Shown here: in pieces, positions 22,529 to 30,224 of the stretch
Position numbering within the stretch: the stretch's first letter is position 1
How the letters are laid out: every line of letters begins with the position of its first letter
Assembly (NCBI GenBank): GCA_964385045.1
Contig: CAYLNM010000025.1
Location: forward strand, 1-36,541
Origin: CAYLNM01 sp964385045
GTDB lineage: Bacteria > Planctomycetota > Phycisphaerae > Phycisphaerales > SM1A02
Direction: 5' to 3'
DNA: 36,541 bases
Made by a program: the position numbers and the translations under genes
The notes under the pieces: generated by a model
Database searches by the model: none
The model's input: only the letters and a program-made list of their open reading frames with translations
Told to the model about the DNA's origin: nothing

Positions 22529-23401
22529 TCAGCGGATCGACGCCTCCACCCGGTCGAGGCGGTCGATGAACTCGCCCGCGCTCGAGACGTACCCGAACCG
22601 CTCCATCTCGTAGCCGTCGGGATGGAACACCTGCACCGACGGGATCGAGGTGACGCCGAAGTCGCGGGCGACCATCGAGTTCGGGCCGCCGCGGTCCGTC
22701 AGGTCGACCTTCACCGTCACGAAGCCCGCGCCGAGGCGATCCTGCACCGTGCCGGCGGCGAACACGTTCTTCCGCATCGCCCGGCACGGCGGGCACCAGT
22801 CGGCGGTGAACAGCACCAGCAGCGGCTTGCCCTCGACCTGCGAGCGGGCGATGCCGTCGTTGACGTCGACGAGCCACTCCATCGAGGACGACGTCGCCCC
22901 CGCGTCGGCCGCCCGCGGGTCGGTGAGCATCAGCATGCCGACGCCGAAGAGCGCGAGCACCACCGTGAGCATGCCCACGAGGCCGAAGCCGGCCTTCCGC
23001 CCGCTCGTCGCGATCGCCACGTCGGCGGGATCCGGTGCCGACGGATCGACGCCGCCCGGAGTACTCGAGACGACGAAGGGCTCGAAGCGCTCCGGCTCCT
23101 CGACCTCCGCGGCCTCCCCGGCTTCGGGCGTGCCCACCGGCTCGACCCCCGGCTCCCCCGGCTCCCCCGGCTCGCCCGGCTCGACCAGAGGCTCGGCCAG
23201 AGGCTCGGCCCCGAGCTCGGGCTCCGCCGCCGGCCCGAGTGACGATGCGGGCGACGGAGCGTGATCGCCGTCCGGCGCCGACGCCGCGTCGTCCCCCGCC
23301 GGCTCGTCGCCGAAGCGGAACCAGTCCCCGGAGCCGCTTGCGGCCCCGGCGTCGCCGGAATCCCGGTCGAACTCGTTGCCGCCCTCACCCGGTCGCTGCA
23401 T
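22529..23401 (-). CDS. Membrane-anchored thioredoxin with acidic cytoplasmic N-terminus
   Basis: 290 residues. Residues 1-133 are disordered and acidic, rich in Pro/Glu/Gly/Ala with GEPGEPGEPG repeats. One transmembrane helix (about 139-160) follows, then a thioredoxin domain with FTADWCPPCRAM (Cys203, Cys206), VDLTDRGG and the cis-Pro in TSIPSVQVF. Topology would place the redox domain outside the inner membrane, in the manner of thioredoxins that reduce disulfides there, and the long acidic segment inside. The ATG at 23401 has GAGGAGGG 7 nt upstream, which decides it over the ATG 27 bp earlier. It converges with ybbP and diverges from the dioxygenase gene. Confidence 0.88.
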   Translation of the reverse strand: MQRPGEGGNEFDRDSGDAGAASGSGDWFRFGDEPAGDDAASAPDGDHAPSPASSLGPAAEPELGAEPLAEPLVEPGEPGEPGEPGVEPVGTPEAGEAAEVEEPERFEPFVVSSTPGGVDPSAPDPADVAIATSGRKAGFGLVGMLTVVLALFGVGMLMLTDPRAADAGATSSSMEWLVDVNDGIARSQVEGKPLLVLFTADWCPPCRAMRKNVFAAGTVQDRLGAGFVTVKVDLTDRGGPNSMVARDFGVTSIPSVQVFHPDGYEMERFGYVSSAGEFIDRLDRVEASIR

Positions 23402-23573
23402 GACGATCCCTCCTCGTGGCCCCGCCATCGACCCCGGGGACGACCGCCTGCAGCCCGAAGCGCAGCACTCGCGCCGGGCGGCTCCGGTCCCGCGGGTCCG
23501 GCGATCGGGGCGCCCTGGGGCATCGGGCCTCCCGGGAGGGCCCCGTTGCCCGCGTTCGCGGCGGGGGCGGCAC

Positions 23574-23600
23574 GGGCGACGCGGGCGACGCGGGCGACGC
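23574..23600. repeat. 9-bp tandem repeat, three perfect copies
   Basis: GGGCGACGC occurs three times head to tail and a partial fourth follows. It lies in the 411-bp spacer between the divergent thioredoxin and dioxygenase genes. I see no convincing gene in that spacer; TAGCAT at 23738-23743 is a possible -10 for the dioxygenase gene, 69 nt before its ATG. Confidence 0.85.
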
Positions 23601-23812
23601 GGGCCGCGGGGGCGACGGCCGCGGACACGGGGCCCTTCCGGGTCCCCGGATGGAGGTCCGCGAAGAACGCTCCGCGGGGCCCCCGTTGGCCCGCGTGCCT
23701 CCGAACGATTCCCGGCCCGTCGTCACGACCTCGCGCGGTAGCATCGAGTCGGTCGATCGCGCGTCGACCCCGCCGCCGCGCGGCCCGCGGCGCCACGAGG
23801 GAGGCCGGAACC

Positions 23813-24448
23813 ATGGCAGGCACCGATCAGGTCACCGGAGGGACCACCGGCAAGGTCGGCAGCGGGACCCACGGGCACGCGGCCCGGGTGATGCCGCCGA
23901 TCGACATCCGCCGCTGGGTGGAGGAGCACCGGCACGAGCTCAAGCCGCCGGTGGGCAACCGGTACCTCTACGACGGCGAGGACTTCTTCGTCATGGTGAT
24001 CGGCGGGCCGAACGCCCGCAACGACTTCCACATGACGGACTCCGAGGAGTACTTCTACCAGCTGCAGGGCGACATCGTGGTGACCGTGCGCGATGCCGGC
24101 GGCCTGCGCCACGTCCCGGTGCGCGAGGGCGAGACGTTCTTCATCCCCGGCGGGATCCCCCACTCGCCGCAGCGCCCGCCCGGCACCATCGGCATCGTGG
24201 TCGAACGGCGGCGGCCGGTGGGCGAGATCGAGCACCTGCAGTTCTACTGCCCGGAGTGCTCGGAGCTGGTGTACGACAAGGCCTTCGACTGCGACGACAT
24301 CGTCGAGCACTTCAGCCGGGCGATGGAGGAGTTCTGGGCCGACCCCGAGCAGTCGACCTGCGCCGCGTGCGGCCACCGCATCACCAGGGCCAGGGCGATC
24401 AGGCGGATCGTCTTCGAGCCGGAGGTCGTGATCGAGCGCGAGGACTGA
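23813..24448 (+). CDS. nbaC: 3-Hydroxyanthranilate 3,4-dioxygenase
   Basis: 211-residue cupin enzyme that opens 3-hydroxyanthranilate with O2, a step of tryptophan (kynurenine) breakdown leading to quinolinate and NAD, or of nitrobenzoate degradation. Family landmarks are complete: LKPPVGNRYLY; GGPNARNDFHMTDSEEYFYQ with Arg69 and the iron ligands His73 and Glu79; FFIPGGIPHSPQRP with the iron ligand His117 and substrate-binding Arg121; and the rubredoxin-like pairs CPEC (146/149) and CAAC (183/186) of the bacterial type. The first 28 residues are a Gly/Thr-rich addition. The ATG at 23813 has GAGGGAGG 7 nt upstream. No other kynurenine-pathway gene is in this window. Confidence 0.96.
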   Translation: MAGTDQVTGGTTGKVGSGTHGHAARVMPPIDIRRWVEEHRHELKPPVGNRYLYDGEDFFVMVIGGPNARNDFHMTDSEEYFYQLQGDIVVTVRDAGGLRHVPVREGETFFIPGGIPHSPQRPPGTIGIVVERRRPVGEIEHLQFYCPECSELVYDKAFDCDDIVEHFSRAMEEFWADPEQSTCAACGHRITRARAIRRIVFEPEVVIERED

Positions 24449-24509
24449 CCCCCGCCTCCGGCGGCGACCGGCGGCCGCGGCCGCTCCGACTCCCGCTTCC
24501 GCACCGGCG

Positions 24510-27500
24510 TCAGGCCGCCCGTCGGGCCCGCCGGGCGCGCACCGACAGCTCGGCGCACCGCGCCACCAGGGCCAGCCGGTCGATCGGCTTGGTCGCGTAG
24601 TCGGTGCAGCCCGCCGCGAGGCACCGCTCGCGGTCGCCGGTCATCGCGTGGGCGGTCAGGGCCACCACCGGCAGGTCGTGTCCCTCGGCCCGAAGCCGCC
24701 GCGTCGCCTCGTAGCCGTCGATCCGCGGCATCTGCATGTCCATCACCACCAGGTCGTAGGGCGCCTCCTCCGCGGTGGCCCGCACGAGCTCGAGGGCCGC
24801 CTGCCCGTCGTCGGCGATGTCGACCACCGCCCCCGCGGACCGCAGGTGGTGCGAGATCAGCCGCTGGTTGTCGGGTCCGTCCTCGGCGAGCAGGATGCGG
24901 CGGCCCTCGAGCGGGCGCCGGGACGCGGCGCCCGATCCCCCGGTCGCCGCCCCGCCCTCGTCCTCGGAGGCCGCCGCGGGCCGCATGCGGATCGCCAGCA
25001 GCTCCTCGACCGTCCACGCGACGTCCACCGCGCCGTCGGCCGGCTCGCGCTGCCCGTCGCCCGCCTCGGCGTCCGGCAGCGGCGGGATCGGCCCCGCCGC
25101 GACCTCGACCGTGAACGTGCTGCCCGCCCCGGGCTCGGACTCGAGTCGGATGTCGCCGCCCAGCATCCGCGCGAGCCGGAGGCTGATCGCCAGCCCCAGG
25201 CCGGTGCCGCCCTGCGCGCGGTTCATCGCGTCGTCGGCCCGCTCGAACGGCTTGAAGAGCCGCTCGCGGACCTCGGGTCGGATCCCGGGGCCGGTGTCGG
25301 ACACCGAGATGCGGAGCCGTCCGAGGCCCGCGTCGTCGCGGACCGCGCCGATCCGCAGCCGGACCTCGCCCCGGGCGGTGAACTTCACCGCGTTGCCGAC
25401 GAGATTCAGCAGCACCTGCCGCAGCCGCACCGGATCGGTCTCGACCCGCAGCGGCACCGGACCGTCGAGCTCGGTGCGGACCGCGAGCCCCTTGGCCTCG
25501 GCCCGAAGGTGCAGCATGTCGATCACGTCGCGCACCACCGCCCCGAGGTCCGCGGCCTCGGGCCGGGTCTCGAGCCGCCCCGCCTCGATCCGCGACATGT
25601 CCAGCACGTCGTCGATGATCGAGATGAGGTGACGACCGTTGCGGAGGATGGTCCCGGCGTGCGACCGGCGCTCGGACTCGCCGCAGCCCGGGTCGTGCAG
25701 CAGCTCGCCGTAGCCGAGGATCGCGGTCAGCGGCGTGCGCAGCTCGTGGCTCATGCTCGCGAGGAAGGCGGTGCGGGCCCGCCCCGCGGCCTCGGCTCGC
25801 TCGAGGGCGTCGGCGAGGGCGGACTGCTCGCGCTTCTGGCGGTCGATGTCGACGAGCACCCCCACCACCCGCTCGGCCCGGCCGTCGGGCCCGCGGGCCG
25901 CGACGCGCCCGGCGAGCATCGCCCACAGCTCGGCGTCGCCCGTCGGCCGCAGCCGGACCTCGCAGCGGAAGCTCTCGTCGCGTCCGCTCACCGCGCGGTC
26001 GGCGGCCGCGATCGCCCGGTCGCGATCCTCGGGGTGCAGGCGGCCGAAGAAGCCGTCGAAGGTCGCGTCGAGCCCGCCGTGGTCGCCGCCCAGCATCTCG
26101 CGGAGGGCGGTCGAGAGGGTCATCGCCCCGCGGTGCGGCTCCCACTCCCAGACGCCGAGGCCACCCGCCCGCATCGCGACGTCGAGCCGCGACTCGAGGC
26201 TGGTGCGGTCGGTGACGTCGTTCGCCACCGCGAGCACCCCCGACACCTCGTCGCCGTCGCCGCCGAGCGGGACGCGATCGACCTCCAGCCGCCGGCGGGA
26301 GCCGTCACCGGCCTCCATCCGCTCCGGGACGCCCCAGGTCGCGAGTCCGGTGACCAGCACCTGGCGGTCGGCCGCGAGGGCCGCCGAGGCGTGGTCGGGG
26401 GCGAGGTCCGCGTAGTCGCGTCCGGCGAGCTCGTGCGCGTCGTCCGCCCCGAGCAGCCGCGCCGCGGCGGCGTTGCACCGGACCAGTCGCCCGCGCTCGT
26501 CGCGGAGCATCACCGGCGTCGGCACCGCGTCGAGGATCGCCTCGAGCTCGCGCGTCGTCGCCTCGACCGCCTGCCGCAGCGACCGCTCGGCCGTGAGGTC
26601 GGTCAGCACCACGACGAACCCGCGCACGCCGTCGTCGTCCACGATCGGCTGAGCGTCGACGCCGAGCCAGGTCGCGGCCCCGTCCGCGTCCTGCAGCCGG
26701 AGCTCGCCGCGGCCGCCGGCGCCCCCGTCGATCGCGGCAACGAGGAACGAGTCGTCCTCGGCGGCGGCCCCGGCCCCGGCCCCGCGCGCGTGCCCGGCCC
26801 CGCGCTCGGCGCGGCGGCGGTCCGGCAGCAGCCGCGCCAGCGGCCGGCCGATCGGGTCGCCGGTCTCGCCCCGCGCGGCCAGCAGCCGGTGCAGGGCGTC
26901 GTTGGCCCACTCGACGCGGCCGGCGGCGTCGGTCACCGCCACCGCGTTGGACGTGCGGCTCGCCACGAGCGCGAGCCGCTGCTCGGCCGTCCGCCGCGCG
27001 GCGAGGTCGTCGAAGACGTCGGCGAGGTGCCGGGCGACGGTCGCCACCTCGCCGTCGCCGGGCACCGCGGCCCGGATCGTGTCGGGATCGGCGCGATCGA
27101 CCAGCAGCCGGCCGAGTCGCAGCAGCGGCCGCGCGAGCCGGCGGTGCAGGAACAGCCCCCCGCCCAGCAGCAGCAGCAGCGACGTGCCCGAGCCGGCCGC
27201 GAGGGGCAGCAGCACCGCCGAGGACGTCCATCGGAGGGGCGCGGCGTCGGGCGACGGGAGGGCGGCCCACGCGCCGTCCGCGAGGCGGCGGGCCATGACC
27301 GATCGGGCGCCGACGCGGACCTCGGTCTCCGGGGTTCCGGTCCGCTCAGCGGCGGCCACGGCGGCGGCGAGCGCGGTCCGCTCCGGGGCCGAGAAGTCGG
27401 CGGCGACCGGATCGTCCGTCGCGGCCCGGAGCTCCCCGTCCTCGAGGCGGAGCACCGCGACCCCGAGGGAGGGATGCCCGCCCGCGGTGAGCCGCTCCAG

Positions 27501-27665
27501 CAGGCCACGGGTGGCGTCGCAGGCGGCCCGCGTCTCCGCGCTCGCGGTGACTCCCGCGATCGTGGCCACGATCGGGAGCTGGGCGGCGAGCAGCACGCCC
27601 CCGGCGAGCATGCCCGCCCGGGCGATCGTGGATCGTCGCTGTCGCGTCGCCTCGCCGCGCGCCAT
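24510..27665 (-). CDS. Hybrid sensor histidine kinase with PAS domains and receiver
   Basis: 1051 residues. Transmembrane helices at about 18-38 and 148-173 enclose an extracytoplasmic sensor of about 110 residues; a HAMP-like linker follows (to about 225). Three PAS-like units lie at about 230-360, 370-485 and 495-610. The kinase core has the phospho-acceptor His640 (ASMSHELRTP), the N-box (LLNLVGNAVKF, around 754-758), the G1 box SDTGPG and the G2 box GGTGLGL. The C-terminal receiver has ILLAEDG, the phospho-acceptor Asp976 (VMDMQMPRIDG) and Lys1026 (TKPID). No HPt or response regulator is adjacent, so the output is elsewhere. The start is set by GGGGAGG directly upstream. Confidence 0.94.
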   Translation of the reverse strand: MARGEATRQRRSTIARAGMLAGGVLLAAQLPIVATIAGVTASAETRAACDATRGLLERLTAGGHPSLGVAVLRLEDGELRAATDDPVAADFSAPERTALAAAVAAAERTGTPETEVRVGARSVMARRLADGAWAALPSPDAAPLRWTSSAVLLPLAAGSGTSLLLLLGGGLFLHRRLARPLLRLGRLLVDRADPDTIRAAVPGDGEVATVARHLADVFDDLAARRTAEQRLALVASRTSNAVAVTDAAGRVEWANDALHRLLAARGETGDPIGRPLARLLPDRRRAERGAGHARGAGAGAAAEDDSFLVAAIDGGAGGRGELRLQDADGAATWLGVDAQPIVDDDGVRGFVVVLTDLTAERSLRQAVEATTRELEAILDAVPTPVMLRDERGRLVRCNAAAARLLGADDAHELAGRDYADLAPDHASAALAADRQVLVTGLATWGVPERMEAGDGSRRRLEVDRVPLGGDGDEVSGVLAVANDVTDRTSLESRLDVAMRAGGLGVWEWEPHRGAMTLSTALREMLGGDHGGLDATFDGFFGRLHPEDRDRAIAAADRAVSGRDESFRCEVRLRPTGDAELWAMLAGRVAARGPDGRAERVVGVLVDIDRQKREQSALADALERAEAAGRARTAFLASMSHELRTPLTAILGYGELLHDPGCGESERRSHAGTILRNGRHLISIIDDVLDMSRIEAGRLETRPEAADLGAVVRDVIDMLHLRAEAKGLAVRTELDGPVPLRVETDPVRLRQVLLNLVGNAVKFTARGEVRLRIGAVRDDAGLGRLRISVSDTGPGIRPEVRERLFKPFERADDAMNRAQGGTGLGLAISLRLARMLGGDIRLESEPGAGSTFTVEVAAGPIPPLPDAEAGDGQREPADGAVDVAWTVEELLAIRMRPAAASEDEGGAATGGSGAASRRPLEGRRILLAEDGPDNQRLISHHLRSAGAVVDIADDGQAALELVRATAEEAPYDLVVMDMQMPRIDGYEATRRLRAEGHDLPVVALTAHAMTGDRERCLAAGCTDYATKPIDRLALVARCAELSVRARRARRAA

Positions 27666-27841
27666 GAGCCTCCCCTTCGCGCCGTCCGTGGGCCGTGGAC
27701 CCGACGGGCATCGTCCGACGGTGACCGCCGGTCCACGGGGGGCCGGCGGGCAACCGACGCCGAGCCCCGGCGCATCGGGATGCTCCGGTGGGGTGCCCGC
27801 GGACGGTCCGGATAGGCGGGGGGAGGCTCCCGCGGCGCGGG

Positions 27842-29998
27842 TCAGTCGGTCCCGCCCGCCGGCAGCACCGGCAGGAGGAAGCGGGTCGGCAGCTCGGGGG
27901 CGTGGAAGACCTGGTGCACCGCGGCCACGTAGTCCTCCTCCTCCGCGAGGAAGACGTTGTCGACCCATGCCTGCGGATTGCGGTCCACCATCGGGAACCA
28001 GGTGCTCTGGACCTGGATCACGATCCGGTGCCCCGCGGGAAACGTGTGCAGCACGTCCATCAGCGGCAGCTCCACCGGCGTCGGCACGTCGGGCTCGAAG
28101 GGCTCGGGCCGCGCCGGGTCGTCGCGGTACCTCCCGCGGATCACCTCCGAGCGGACCATCTGCATGAAGCCCCCCCGCCGCTGCCCGCGGCGCATGTCGG
28201 GCCAGTCCTTGGCGTCGCCGGGCTGCTCGTCGATCAGCTTGACCACCCAGTCGGCGTCGGCCTGGTCGGTGGAGACGACGAGCTGGGCGATGATCGGCCC
28301 CGCGAGCGTGAGCGGCGCCTCGAGCGGCTCGCTGCGGAAGGTCAGGACGTCGGGACGCCGGGCCGCGAACCGCTGGTCCTCCACCATGTACGCCCGGGTC
28401 ATCCGGATCGACACGTCCTGCGTGTAGGGCACCGGCCGCGCCGGGTCGCTCACGAAGCCGGTCGAGTCGGGCTCGCCCTCGGCGGGCGGGGCCCAGGTCA
28501 GTCCCCCGCCGGCCCGGGCGTGGATCGGCGTCGGCACCACCTCCGCCGGCGGCCACGCGTCGAAGCGCCGCCAGCGGTTCGCACCGGTCTCGAAGACCAG
28601 TGCCTCGGGCAGGTCCGGGGCCGGCCCGCCCTTGAGGTGATGGGCGAACCACGGCCGCTCCACCTCGTCGATGAAGAAGCGGCGGTTGGGGGGCCCGAAC
28701 TCCACGTCGCCGAGTCGGTTGCCCGGGGTGCGGTGCCAGCCGCCGTGGATCCACGGCCCCATCACGAGCCGGTTGTCGACGTCCGGGTTCTCGGCCTCGA
28801 TCGTGCCGTAGATCGTCAGCGGGCCGTAGAGGTCCTCGGCGTCGAACCAGCCGCCCACCACCAGCACCGCGTCGGCCATGTTCCGCAGGTGGGGGATGAT
28901 GTCGCGGCTGGTCCAGAACTCGTTGCGGTCGGGGTTCTCGACCATGCCGGTCCAGAATGCGCTGATCCCCTGCAGGTACTCCTCCTGCAGGGCCCGCGTG
29001 GTCCGCGCCACGTTCAGGTACCACTCGTAGCCGTCCGGCGTGCCGTACTCGAAGGGGCGCGACGGCCACTCGGTCGTCGGCTCGGGCCGCGGCTGGCCGA
29101 AGACGGAGAGGAAGTGGAAGGCGTGGGGCATGAAGAACGCCCCGTGGTGCCTGAAGTCGTCGCGCCACCAGTCGGCGATCGGGGCCTGGGGACTGCTCGC
29201 GACGAGGGCGGGATGGGCGTCGATCGCGCCGGCGGTGGCGTAGAAGCCGGGGTACGACGTGCCGTACATGCCGACGCGGCCGTTGTGGTTCGGGACGTTG
29301 GCGAGCAGCCACTCGATGGTGTCGAAGGCGTCGGTCGACTCGTCGACGTCGGTGGCGGTCCGCTTCTCGGCCACGTGCGGCCGCATGTTCACGAACGCGC
29401 CCTCGCTCATGAACGTGCCGCGGACGTCCTGCTCGACGAAGACGTAGCCGTCGGCGGCGAAGCTCGGGGCCGGACCGAGGCGGCCCGGGAATCCGTCGGG
29501 ACCGTACGGGGCGCAGTCGTACGGCGTGCGGATCATCAGGATCGGCCACGGCCCGCCGGCGGCGTCCTTCGGCGTGTACACCGCCGTGTAGAGCCGCACG
29601 CCGTCGCGCATCGGGACCATGTGCTCGGTCTTGTCGTAGCGGGCGCGGATCCAGTCGGCGTCGATCTCGCCCGGGGCGACGGCGACGGGAAGGGCCATCC
29701 CGGCGGGCCCGCCGGCCGCGGCGGGAACGGGCGCGGCGGGAACGGGCGCGGCGGACGCCCCGTCGTCCGCGGGCAGCTCCGCGAGGAGCATCGTCGCGTC
29801 GTCGTCGGTGCACGCCGCGAGGACGATGGCGGGCAGGGCGAGGGCCGCGAGATCGCGGGCGCGACGGCGAGTCGGCCGCGGGCCGCGGGCGAGCCGGGGG
29901 GGCCGATCCGCACCGGGCCCCGGGGGCTCGCGACGCTCGGGATGGACGAGGAAGGAGACGAGCGAACGGACTCGATCGAGCGGGGACGAGTGCGGCAT
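27842..29998 (-). CDS. CocE/NonD-family hydrolase lipoprotein (alpha-amino-acid ester hydrolase-like)
   Basis: 718 residues. Lipobox LAAC (Cys63) after an unusually long basic N-region. The catalytic alpha/beta fold starts near 125 (MRDGVRLYTAVYTP). The triad is Ser248 (GMYGTSYPGF), Asp386 (GGWFDAEDL) and His418 (GPWIHGGWH). The C-terminal jelly-roll domain (about 510-715) carries the usual PLTLAGP and PAGHRIVIQVQS elements. Tyr249 right after the nucleophile matches the oxyanion Tyr of alpha-amino-acid ester hydrolases, so esters or amides of amino acids are the likeliest substrates (inference). GGAGG lies 5 nt before the ATG, and TAGCAT just upstream is a likely -10. Neighbour genes give no pathway. 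Confidence 0.93.
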   Translation of the reverse strand: MPHSSPLDRVRSLVSFLVHPERREPPGPGADRPPRLARGPRPTRRRARDLAALALPAIVLAACTDDDATMLLAELPADDGASAAPVPAAPVPAAAGGPAGMALPVAVAPGEIDADWIRARYDKTEHMVPMRDGVRLYTAVYTPKDAAGGPWPILMIRTPYDCAPYGPDGFPGRLGPAPSFAADGYVFVEQDVRGTFMSEGAFVNMRPHVAEKRTATDVDESTDAFDTIEWLLANVPNHNGRVGMYGTSYPGFYATAGAIDAHPALVASSPQAPIADWWRDDFRHHGAFFMPHAFHFLSVFGQPRPEPTTEWPSRPFEYGTPDGYEWYLNVARTTRALQEEYLQGISAFWTGMVENPDRNEFWTSRDIIPHLRNMADAVLVVGGWFDAEDLYGPLTIYGTIEAENPDVDNRLVMGPWIHGGWHRTPGNRLGDVEFGPPNRRFFIDEVERPWFAHHLKGGPAPDLPEALVFETGANRWRRFDAWPPAEVVPTPIHARAGGGLTWAPPAEGEPDSTGFVSDPARPVPYTQDVSIRMTRAYMVEDQRFAARRPDVLTFRSEPLEAPLTLAGPIIAQLVVSTDQADADWVVKLIDEQPGDAKDWPDMRRGQRRGGFMQMVRSEVIRGRYRDDPARPEPFEPDVPTPVELPLMDVLHTFPAGHRIVIQVQSTWFPMVDRNPQAWVDNVFLAEEEDYVAAVHQVFHAPELPTRFLLPVLPAGGTD

Positions 29999-30002
29999 GG
30001 GA

Positions 30003-30020
30003 CCTCCGGCGGCGATGCTA
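30003..30020 (-). promoter_or_regulatory. TAGCAT -10 candidate plus extended SD leader of the CocE-type gene
   Basis: On the minus strand TAGCAT (30020-30015) is followed directly by CGCCGCCGGAGGT and the ATG, 16 nt after the hexamer. The 14 bases TCGCCGCCGGAGGT, counting the last T of TAGCAT, also precede the DUF1080 gene. Confidence 0.45.
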
Positions 30021-30138
30021 CCGGTGTCCGCCGCGCCCGTCGGCGGCGCGGCGGACGACCGGACGTGCGGCGCTCGAGCCGGCCCCTCGGCCCCGCCGAG
30101 TCGGCGCGCCCGTCGGCAGCCCGGCGGGCGTCCGTGCT

Positions 30139-30174
30139 CCCGCCGCCGGACCCGCCGCCGGACCCGCCGCCGCC
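30139..30174. repeat. 12-bp tandem repeat, about three copies
   Basis: CCCGCCGCCGGA occurs twice perfectly (30139-30150, 30151-30162), followed by a diverged third copy. It lies in the divergent spacer between the CocE-type gene and the efflux operon. Confidence 0.75.
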
Positions 30175-30212
30175 GGACTGTTCCGATGCCCGGATCGCCG
30201 GAACCGCGCCCG

Positions 30213-30218
30213 TATCAT
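30213..30218 (+). promoter_or_regulatory. TATCAT -10 candidate, leaderless start of the efflux operon
   Basis: TATCAT ends 6 nt before the ATG at 30225, and no Shine-Dalgarno is present. No consensus -35 is visible 16-18 nt upstream. Confidence 0.45.
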
Positions 30219-30224
30219 CCGGCC

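Noticed and set aside
23402..23812. Possible small genes in the thioredoxin/dioxygenase spacer
   Set aside because: All frames give Arg/Pro/Ala-rich sequence; part is a 9-bp tandem repeat, and no frame has an SD and a plausible protein.
24648..27815. 1055-codon open frame on the plus strand opposite the histidine kinase
   Set aside because: Antisense shadow; the kinase on the other strand has every catalytic box.
29824..29998. Downstream start for the CocE-type hydrolase
   Set aside because: The basic N-region before the lipobox is long, but GGAGG and TAGCAT sit correctly before the 29998 ATG and no internal start has comparable signals.
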